Of a stretch of 64,000 nt of DNA, positions 55,406 to 62,177 are shown one piece after another. Numbering within the stretch: position 1 is the stretch's first letter; each line of letters opens with the position of its first letter. Under the pieces are notes generated by a model, which was not told the DNA's origin, made no database searches, and was given only the letters and a program-made list of their open reading frames with translations. The position numbers and the translations under genes were made by a program. The stretch is from Kozakia baliensis (lineage in GTDB: Bacteria > Pseudomonadota > Alphaproteobacteria > Acetobacterales > Acetobacteraceae), in the NCBI RefSeq assembly GCF_001787335.1, contig NZ_CP014674.1:62001-126000 (forward strand), written 5' to 3'.

Positions 55406-55810
55406 ATGTATGCAGACATAACGAAAGAACTCTTTCCGCAGAAGCTGGAAACGCAAGGCGGTGTGCCGTTGCGGGTTCAGCTTCGCGAAGGGCTTCTGGC
55501 GGCAATCGGCGATGGACGGCTGAAGCCCGGCGCGCAATTGCCGACCATGCGTGAATTGTCCGCGCATCTGGCGATCGACCTCAATACCGTTCAGCGCGCT
55601 TACGCGGAGTTGGAGCGGATGGGGGCGATCGAAACAAGGCGCGCGCGCGGCAGTTTCGTTTGCGATGCCGCACCGAAGCCGGACCCTTCGGTTTTGCGGG
55701 AGAAAATCGAGGTCGCCGCCGGGGCCGCCATCGCGGCGGCGCGGGCGCAGGGTTTGCCGCCGCAGGATGTGGCGCACGCCATGCTTGAGCTTTTGCAACG
55801 GAGTGAATGA
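55406..55810 (+). CDS. GntR-family regulator, short YhcF-like type
   Basis: A 134-residue regulator: a GntR winged helix (residues about 10-75; PLRVQLREGLLAAIGDGRLKPGAQLPTMREL and DLNTVQRAYAELERMGAIET) and a short helical tail with no effector-binding domain of the FCD or UTRA type. Such YhcF-type proteins usually control the adjacent genes. Its stop touches the slipin start (TGA then ATG), so it is likely autoregulated with the cluster. It diverges from hisG with a 96-base gap. Confidence 0.85.
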   Translation: MYADITKELFPQKLETQGGVPLRVQLREGLLAAIGDGRLKPGAQLPTMRELSAHLAIDLNTVQRAYAELERMGAIETRRARGSFVCDAAPKPDPSVLREKIEVAAGAAIAAARAQGLPPQDVAHAMLELLQRSE

Positions 55811-56731
55811 ATGCCGACCTATCCGCAATTATCCGCCAGCCGCTTTCCGTTGCTGGTGAATTCCATTTCCGCGCCTCTGGCAGGAATTTGCGTGCTGGCC
55901 GGATTGGTGGCGAGCGCGGGCGATGCGCATGACCGCCCATATTTCCTGCTCGGCGGCATTGTGCTGGGTATTTGCGTGTTGCTGAGCGTGCGGCTGTGCT
56001 CGGCCTGGGAGCGCGCCGTCGTGCTGCGGGCTGGGAAAATCAAAGGCGTTTACGGTCCCGGCATATTTCTAACCGTGCCGTTTCTGGATCAAGTGACGGA
56101 AGTGGTGGACCAGCGCATTCGCACGGTCCCGGTCAACACGCGGCAAACGTTGACGCGCGATACGACTCCGGTGGATGTGGATGCGGTCATTTTCTGGATG
56201 GTGCATGATCCGTTGCGCGCGGTGACGGAACTGGATGCTTTTGCCGCGTCGGTGTCGATGGTGGCGCTCACGACGCTGCGCGAAGTGGTGAGCAGTTCCG
56301 ATCTGAGCGTTTTGCTGGAAGATCGGCGGCGGATCGATGATGAGTTGCGCGAGCAGATCGCACGCAAGACCAGCGAATGGGGCGTGACGGTTCAGGGCGT
56401 CGAGATTCGCGATGTTCAGTTGCCGGCCAGTTTGCAGGATGCAATGAGCCGCCAGGCGCAGGCCGAGCGTGAAAAGGCGGCGCGCGTCACGCTGGCGAGC
56501 GCGGAACGGGCGGTGGCGCTGGAATTGTCGGAAGCAGCAAAATCCTATGAAGCATCCCCCGTGGCGTTACAGATTTTGCAGATCAACCGGATTTTCGAGA
56601 TGAATAAGGATCGCGGCACGACGATTTTGATGCCGACGACGATGGCGGATAGCATGGCGGGAATCGCCGGATTGAACATCGCCAATCTGGCCGCCGCGAA
56701 TTCCGAAACCGAGACGGCGCGCGGAAGTTAG
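55811..56731 (+). CDS. Slipin (stomatin/SPFH-domain membrane protein)
   Basis: A 306-residue protein with two N-terminal hydrophobic segments (about 14-35 and 42-62), then the SPFH/Band 7 domain: ERAVVLRAGKIKGVYGPGIF, RIRTVPVNTRQTLTRDTTPVDVDAVIFW and RDVQLPASLQDAMSRQAQAEREKAAR, with a C-terminal helical tail. Stomatin-like proteins form oligomers on membranes and often act with a NfeD protease; none is adjacent here. GGAG before the ATG at 55811 supports the start. Confidence 0.88.
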   Translation: MPTYPQLSASRFPLLVNSISAPLAGICVLAGLVASAGDAHDRPYFLLGGIVLGICVLLSVRLCSAWERAVVLRAGKIKGVYGPGIFLTVPFLDQVTEVVDQRIRTVPVNTRQTLTRDTTPVDVDAVIFWMVHDPLRAVTELDAFAASVSMVALTTLREVVSSSDLSVLLEDRRRIDDELREQIARKTSEWGVTVQGVEIRDVQLPASLQDAMSRQAQAEREKAARVTLASAERAVALELSEAAKSYEASPVALQILQINRIFEMNKDRGTTILMPTTMADSMAGIAGLNIANLAAANSETETARGS

Positions 56732-56759
56732 ATAGGAACGCTCCCAGAAGGACTTGCTG

Positions 56760-57404
56760 ATGACCGATACGACGCCTCCCGCGCCGCAGATCGATGCTGA
56801 TTTTCTTGAGATTTTGAACTCTGACCGTGTTTCCGAACGTACGCGCGCCATTATGGCAACGCGGGCGAAGGCGGATGACCCGGACTATGCGCCTCGTTAC
56901 TTTTCCTCAGAGGCGTTTGCGGTATTGCAAGCGCTCTTCGCGCGCGTCCTGCCGCAAGAGGTGGTGCTGGGCGCGGCGCGGATCGATCTGGCGGCCCGGC
57001 TCGATCAACGGTTGAGCGGACCTGGCGATGGGTGGCGATTCGCGTTCCTGCCGTCCGATGCCGAAGCATATCGTCAAGGTCTGTCGATCCTGAACGGTGC
57101 GGCGCAAGCGCGTTTCGGGCATGATTTCGCGGCAATTTCAGAGGCGCGACAGGATGAGTTGCTTCATGCGATCGATGCGGGCGCACTTGAGGCGAAGGCG
57201 TGGAACGCGCAGCAGCTTTCCGCATGGTTCAGCGATGTTCGGGCAGATGCGGTGCAATTATTCATCAGCCACCCCGCCGTGCAGGGCAGGCTGGGCATTT
57301 CCGCCATCGCCAATGGCGGGGACGGGTTTTTTCAGGGCTTCACCGCCATGGGCGAGGGCGTGCGCGAGGCTTGGGAGCCGGTGCGTGCGGGAGACGAAGC
57401 ATGA
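56760..57404 (+). CDS. Membrane-dehydrogenase small subunit (gluconate 2-dehydrogenase subunit 3 family)
   Basis: A 214-residue protein of the gluconate 2-dehydrogenase subunit 3 family (Pfam DUF1347-like). FSSEAFAVLQALFARVLPQE and the C-terminal FISHPAVQGRLGISAIANGGDGFF are the conserved blocks. These small subunits escort or stabilise the GMC flavoprotein during export and assembly, usually with a Tat leader on this subunit; here no clear Tat signal is seen at the N-terminus. The start is ATG at 56760 (AAGGA 9 bases before). It overlaps the GMC gene by 4 bases (ATGA). Confidence 0.82.
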   Translation: MTDTTPPAPQIDADFLEILNSDRVSERTRAIMATRAKADDPDYAPRYFSSEAFAVLQALFARVLPQEVVLGAARIDLAARLDQRLSGPGDGWRFAFLPSDAEAYRQGLSILNGAAQARFGHDFAAISEARQDELLHAIDAGALEAKAWNAQQLSAWFSDVRADAVQLFISHPAVQGRLGISAIANGGDGFFQGFTAMGEGVREAWEPVRAGDEA

Positions 57405-58921
57405 GCGGGCAACGTTACGCGGAGAATGAGGTCGTCGATGTTGTGATCGTCGGCACTGGGGCCGGTGGTGCGCCGCTTCTGGCGGAGTTGGCGCGAGCCG
57501 GGCTGAAGGTGGTGGCGCTGGAAGCGGGGCCGCGTTTCGAGGCGCGGCATTATACGCCGGACGAGATCGAGGCTTCCGAATTCTATTGGCTGGAAGAACG
57601 CCTTTCCGACGGAGCGAATCCGCAGGCTTTCGGCGGCAATAACAGCGGCACCGGCGTGGGCGGTTCCATGCTGCATTATGGCGCGTTCATGCCGCGCATC
57701 GATGCGCGGGATTTCAAACTGCACACCGAAACGGGCCAAGGCGTGGACTGGCCGTTCGGGCTGGAAACGTTGCTGCCTTATATCGAGCGGGTGGAGCAGG
57801 AAATCGGCGTTTCCGGACCGCCGGACTACCCGTGGGATTCGGCGCGGCGTTATGCCTATCCGCCACCGCAACGCAATGCGGCGGCGCAGGCGATGCTGCG
57901 CGGATGCGAAGCGCTGGGCCTCAAAGCGACGGACGGGCCGGCGGCGTTGGTGACGCGGCCTTTGGGCGCGCGAGAGGCCTGCGTGGGATGCGGAGCATGC
58001 CATCAGGGATGTCGCAACGGCGCGAAATCCGGGACGGACAACACCTATCTGCCACGCGCGGTGGCGGATGGGGCAGAGATTCGCCCAGGTTGTTTCGTGC
58101 ATGGAATCGAGCGCGACGGGTCCGGGCGCGTTTGCGCGGTCGTCTATCGTGAGAACGGGGTGGATCGGCGGCAGCGTTGCGCGGCGCTGGTGTTATCGGC
58201 GGGTGCGGTGGAGACGGCGCGTTTGCTGCTGCATACTGGCCTAGCGAATAGCAGTGGGCAGGTGGGGCGCAATTACATGGCGCATATCTCCACCCAGGTC
58301 TGGGGCACGCTGGATGCCGAGACGCGGCCGAACAAAGGCTACCCCTCGCTCGCCATCACCGAGGACATGGTGCGCGCCGAGGATGCGAATTTCATAGGCG
58401 GGTATCTGGTGCAGTCCCTGGGGATGATGCCGTTGACCTGGGCCACGAACGTGGCGCGCGGGCGTGGATTATGGGGCGAGGCGCTGACACGGTATCTGCG
58501 CGATTATAATTACGTCGTCGGACTGGGCGCGCATGGTGAATGCCTGCCGTACGAGCATAATCGCGTCACGCTCTCGGGCGAACCGGGGCGCGCGGGCGTG
58601 CCGAAGCCGGTGATTTCGTTCAGCTATGGCGAGAACGAGCATGCCATGCATCGCCATGCGGTGAAGTGGCTTTCCAAAATCTGGGAAGCGGCAGGGGCGC
58701 GCGATATCTGGTCGGTCGATCGGGCGGCGCACATGATCGGCACCTGCCGCATGGGCGCAAACGGCGATGAGGCGGTGGTCGATCCGTTCGGGCGCAGCTT
58801 CGACATCGAGAATTTGTGGATTTGCGACCATTCCATTTTCCCGAGTGCCACGGCATCTAACCCGGCCTTGGCGATCATGGCGTTAAGTTTGCGCACGGCG
58901 GAGGCAATGCTGCGCCGCTAA
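57401..58921 (+). CDS. GMC-family flavoprotein dehydrogenase (large subunit)
   Basis: A 506-residue FAD enzyme of the glucose-methanol-choline family. The FAD motif VVIVGTGAGGAPLLAELARAG is at the N-terminus, GGNNSGTGVGGSMLHYGAFMPR binds the flavin, and the C-terminal MIGTCRMGANGDEAVVDPFGRSF and DHSIFPSATASNP carry the active-site region. The ACVGCGACHQGCRNGAKSG segment has a C-x2-C-x2-C-x3-C pattern near residue 190 like the 3Fe-4S ligands of FAD-glucose dehydrogenases. The related gluconate, sorbitol and fructose dehydrogenases of acetic acid bacteria pass electrons to a cytochrome c subunit; no such gene follows here. Substrate unknown. Confidence 0.88.
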   Translation: MSGQRYAENEVVDVVIVGTGAGGAPLLAELARAGLKVVALEAGPRFEARHYTPDEIEASEFYWLEERLSDGANPQAFGGNNSGTGVGGSMLHYGAFMPRIDARDFKLHTETGQGVDWPFGLETLLPYIERVEQEIGVSGPPDYPWDSARRYAYPPPQRNAAAQAMLRGCEALGLKATDGPAALVTRPLGAREACVGCGACHQGCRNGAKSGTDNTYLPRAVADGAEIRPGCFVHGIERDGSGRVCAVVYRENGVDRRQRCAALVLSAGAVETARLLLHTGLANSSGQVGRNYMAHISTQVWGTLDAETRPNKGYPSLAITEDMVRAEDANFIGGYLVQSLGMMPLTWATNVARGRGLWGEALTRYLRDYNYVVGLGAHGECLPYEHNRVTLSGEPGRAGVPKPVISFSYGENEHAMHRHAVKWLSKIWEAAGARDIWSVDRAAHMIGTCRMGANGDEAVVDPFGRSFDIENLWICDHSIFPSATASNPALAIMALSLRTAEAMLRR

Positions 58922-59027
58922 CCGAAATCGTGAGAAACAGCCGCACTCTCGGCGCGTTGGAGTAGGAGCAGGGCGGTATCTGGATGCCGCTCGTTCCTCT
59001 CCATCTCCGAAGAAAGAGCGGCAGCTT

Positions 59028-59351
59028 ATGTCCCACGATAATTTTCATCCGACTGAGGCCATGGCTTCAGCCGCCCGGCATGGGCTTCGCCTACGGGAAA
59101 AGTTCAATCGCGGCGGAACGGAGGTGGGCGTGAAGCGTGCCCACCAACTCGCCGACCGAAAAGCGTTGAGCGAGGCGGACATCAAATCCATGCACAGTTT
59201 TTTCGCACGGCATGAGACGGACAAGAGCGCGAAAACCCATGAATGGGGTTCGGATACGGACCCCTCCGCCGGGTATATCGCATGGCTTTTATGGGGCGGC
59301 GATGCCGCTCAAAGCTGGGTCGAGCGGCAGATGAAAGCGTTGGACGACTGA
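59028..59351 (+). CDS. Small protein with a phage-head-type motif
   Basis: A 107-residue hydrophilic protein. GVKRAHQLADRKALSEADIKSMHSFFARHETDK followed by PSAGYIAWLLWGGDAAQSWV resembles the short domain found in phage prohead-protease and related head proteins (KR/RA-x-L...FF-RHE-DK...IAW-LWGGD-G-W). It stands alone, without other phage genes. The start at 59028 follows GGCAGCTT and is the first ATG. Function unknown; a domesticated phage remnant or a stand-alone DNA-associated protein are options. Confidence 0.55.
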   Translation: MSHDNFHPTEAMASAARHGLRLREKFNRGGTEVGVKRAHQLADRKALSEADIKSMHSFFARHETDKSAKTHEWGSDTDPSAGYIAWLLWGGDAAQSWVERQMKALDD

Positions 59352-59396
59352 AACGCGCACGACATTTCTGCGCGGACATGCCATGGTGCCGCTCTT

Positions 59397-60407
59397 ATGA
59401 AGGCACCGACAAAGAGACATAACGCCGCGTTCGGCAAAGCTTCGTTGTGCGCGGCGGCACTGCTCGTTTTGTCTTCGGTTTTCGCGCTGAGTGTCGGGCG
59501 ATACACGATCTCTCCACTCAATGTTCTTCATGTTCTTGCAGGGGCGGATCATTCCGTAGCTTCGGTCATTGTCTGGCGGGAGCGGCTTCCGCGTCTTTTG
59601 GCCGCGATCCTTATCGGCGCGGCTTTGTCCGTCTCCGGGGCGGCGTATCAGGCGGTGTTCCGCAACCCTCTTGTCTCGCCCGGTCTGCTTGGCGTTCTAA
59701 GCGGTTCCGCTTTCGGTGCGGCGCTGGCGATTTATTGCGGTGTGTCTGTTTTGCTCGTCCAACTCGGTGCGTTTGCGGGGGGCGTCATGGCGGTCTGTGT
59801 CGGATTAGGCATCGCGCGGCTGAGCGGGCAAAAGGGCGCGCTGGCGCTCTTGCTGGGCGGCCTCATCAGCAACGCCATCTTCACGGCGCTGCTCTCGCTG
59901 CTCAAATACACGGCGGACCCGCTCGATCAGCTTCCGGCAATCGTCTATTGGCTGTTAGGAAGTTTGGCGCAGATCCATTGGAGTCAGATCGATACGATGG
60001 TTCCGCTTCTCGGCGCGGGTACGATCGTTCTTATCCTCTGTGCCCGCATGTTGAATGTCCTGTCCTTGAGTGACGATGAAGCGCTCAGTTTGGGCGTTCC
60101 GGTCACGGCTTTGAGGTTGGCGACGATCGGGCTGGCGACTTTTCTTAGCGCGCTGACGGTGTCGCTCGCCGGCATTATCGGTTGGGTCGGTTTGCTGATG
60201 CCGCATATCGCGCGCTTGATGGTGGGGGGCGAGCATTCGAGAATGCTGCCGCTTTGCGCATTGGTCGGGGCGCTGGCCGTCGTGCTGTCCGACCTGGGAG
60301 CGCGCTCTTTTTCCGCCGGAGAAATTCCGCTTGGCATGATGACGGAATTATTCGGCGCGGTTGGATTCATCCTCATCCTGCGGCGTTTGAAAAGCGAAGT
60401 CATGTGA
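59397..60407 (+). CDS. FecCD-type iron/cobalamin ABC permease
   Basis: A 336-residue inner-membrane permease with ten helices. WRERLPRLLAAILIGAALSVSGAAYQAVFRNPL is the FecCD/BtuC signature, followed by LGVPVTALRL and IIGWVGLLMPHIARLMVG near the coupling helix, and the C-terminal GEIPLGMMTELFGAVGFI. It imports siderophore, haem or cobalamin complexes with its ATPase and binding protein encoded downstream. It overlaps the ATPase start by 4 bases (GTGA). Confidence 0.93.
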   Translation: MKAPTKRHNAAFGKASLCAAALLVLSSVFALSVGRYTISPLNVLHVLAGADHSVASVIVWRERLPRLLAAILIGAALSVSGAAYQAVFRNPLVSPGLLGVLSGSAFGAALAIYCGVSVLLVQLGAFAGGVMAVCVGLGIARLSGQKGALALLLGGLISNAIFTALLSLLKYTADPLDQLPAIVYWLLGSLAQIHWSQIDTMVPLLGAGTIVLILCARMLNVLSLSDDEALSLGVPVTALRLATIGLATFLSALTVSLAGIIGWVGLLMPHIARLMVGGEHSRMLPLCALVGALAVVLSDLGARSFSAGEIPLGMMTELFGAVGFILILRRLKSEVM

Positions 60408-61171
60408 CGCCCGTTCTATCCTGCGACGATATTGCGTTCCGCTACCGGCAGCGTTCTGTTCTACGCCATGTGACCCTGGCATTTCAGGCGGGCGAAATGG
60501 TGGGCGTGCTCGGCGTGAACGGTGCGGGGAAAAGCACGCTCCTGCGCATTTTGTTGGGCTTGCTCGCGCCTACCGAGGGATATGTTTTTCTGAACGGCGT
60601 CTCTCTGAAAAACATGCGACGCACCGAAATCGCGCGTGAACTGGCTTATGTGCCGCAAACCCACGCAGCGAATTTTCCTTTCACTGTCGAGCAGATGGTC
60701 ACATTGGGGCGTATCCCCCAATCGGGATTGAATCATCGGCCCTCTCCGGAAGATCGGGCTGTGATCGATTCCGCTCTGGACCGGCTCGGCTTACAAGGGA
60801 TGGCGCAACGCCCCTGCACCGAATTGTCGGGGGGCGAGAGGCAGCGCGTCGTCCTGGCGCGCGCATTGGCGCAAGAGACGCGCGTGCTGATTTTGGATGA
60901 ACCGTTGACTGGCCTGGATTACGGCCATCAACTGCGCCTTCTGGCCTTTTTGCGGGACCTCGCCGCGGAAGGAAAGTTGGTTCTCTTTACCTCTCATCGC
61001 CCGGAAGAACTTTTCGGACATGCTAACCGCGTTCTGGTCTTGCAGGATGGAGAAATAGCGGCGGATGGCGCGCCTGGCGAGGTTGTGGACGCCGCCTTGA
61101 TGTCCGCGCTTTATAATGTCGATCTGGCGCAAATAGATCATGGCGCGCATCGTTTCTTTTTCTCGCCTTAA
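60404..61171 (+). CDS. ABC transporter ATPase (FecE/BtuD type)
   Basis: A 255-residue ATPase. Walker A GVLGVNGAGKSTLLRILLG, Q-loop in YVPQTH, signature ELSGGERQRVVLARALAQ, Walker B VLILDEPLTGLDY and H-loop LFTSHRPEEL are present. It powers the FecCD-like permease upstream. The start is a GTG at 60404 inside the permease stop; the longer open frame upstream is out of phase with it and belongs to the permease gene. Confidence 0.94.
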   Translation: MTPVLSCDDIAFRYRQRSVLRHVTLAFQAGEMVGVLGVNGAGKSTLLRILLGLLAPTEGYVFLNGVSLKNMRRTEIARELAYVPQTHAANFPFTVEQMVTLGRIPQSGLNHRPSPEDRAVIDSALDRLGLQGMAQRPCTELSGGERQRVVLARALAQETRVLILDEPLTGLDYGHQLRLLAFLRDLAAEGKLVLFTSHRPEELFGHANRVLVLQDGEIAADGAPGEVVDAALMSALYNVDLAQIDHGAHRFFFSP

Positions 61172-61184
61172 GGAAAGACCGAAC

Positions 61185-62150
61185 ATGAAAGCTCTTTTGC
61201 GCGGCGCCATGGCGGTTTTATGGGTGCCCGCTTTTGCCTGGGCTGCGCCGCCGCAACGTATCGTGGATGCGTGGTATGCCCATAACGCAACCTTGCTCAT
61301 GCTCGGCGCGTCCGACCGCGTGGTCGCGACAGTGGTGACGCCACAACGCTTTCCCTGGATGTATCGCGTGGCGCCAATGCTGAAGAAGGCGGAGATTATC
61401 AACACGACTTCCGTAAACGCGGAAGAATTGCTGCGCCTTCAAAGCGATCTCGTTTTCGTGCCGACCTCCCTTCACGCTGCGTCAGCCCTGCGCGCGGTGG
61501 GTCTGAATGTTGCGGAAGAAGGGTTCGACCGTTTCGAGGGGCTGCTCGATTGTGTCTCTTCCACGGCCGAACTTTTGCAGGACGAGCAGGCGAAATCCCA
61601 GGCGCAGGCTTATCGCACCGCCTTTACGCAGGCCCTGGCGCAATCCGGGGAAGGTCGAAACGCCCCCGCGCCGCGTGTGCTCCACATCGCTTCCCTGCAT
61701 CCGCTTCAAATCGACGGTGATCAGTCCATTATCGACCAATGGATACGCCATGCCGGTGGCGTTAATGCCGCGCAGGGCGTGCACGGCAACAAGCGCCCCG
61801 TTACGATCGAGCAGATTTTGGTCTGGAACCCGGATATCGTCATTTTGGGGGCTGACGCGGGAGATACGGCATTATTGACGCAAGATCCGCTCTGGCAGCG
61901 CGTCAAGGCGGTGCAGGACCGCCGCGTCTATCGTAACCCGGCGGGCGTGTTCAATTGGGACCGCTATAGCCCGGAGTTACTGCTGCAACTCGAATGGTCG
62001 CGTGAGATTATTCAGGGCGGGAAGGTGGATCGTCCTGCGATGATCGCGCGCATCCGCGATTTTTACCGCCGCTTCTACAGCTATGATTTGGGTGACGCGG
62101 ATGCCACCCGTATTCTGGATGCCGAGCCGCCGATCGCAAAGAACGGATAG
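61185..62150 (+). CDS. Periplasmic binding protein for the iron/cobalamin importer
   Basis: A 321-residue helical-backbone (class III) substrate-binding protein with a Sec signal peptide (ALLRGAMAVLWVPAFAWA). RIVDAWYAHNATLLMLGASD opens the binding lobe; LVWNPDIVILGADAG and RVYRNPAGVFNWDRYSPEL are the family motifs. No lipobox Cys, so it is soluble in the periplasm. AAGGAAAG before the ATG at 61185 supports the start; the ATG at 61140 lies inside the ATPase gene. It ends 27 bases from the convergent TonB receptor, the outer-membrane partner. Confidence 0.9.
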   Translation: MKALLRGAMAVLWVPAFAWAAPPQRIVDAWYAHNATLLMLGASDRVVATVVTPQRFPWMYRVAPMLKKAEIINTTSVNAEELLRLQSDLVFVPTSLHAASALRAVGLNVAEEGFDRFEGLLDCVSSTAELLQDEQAKSQAQAYRTAFTQALAQSGEGRNAPAPRVLHIASLHPLQIDGDQSIIDQWIRHAGGVNAAQGVHGNKRPVTIEQILVWNPDIVILGADAGDTALLTQDPLWQRVKAVQDRRVYRNPAGVFNWDRYSPELLLQLEWSREIIQGGKVDRPAMIARIRDFYRRFYSYDLGDADATRILDAEPPIAKNG

Positions 62151-62177
62151 CGGTGGCTCGGTTCGATCGGTGTAATC

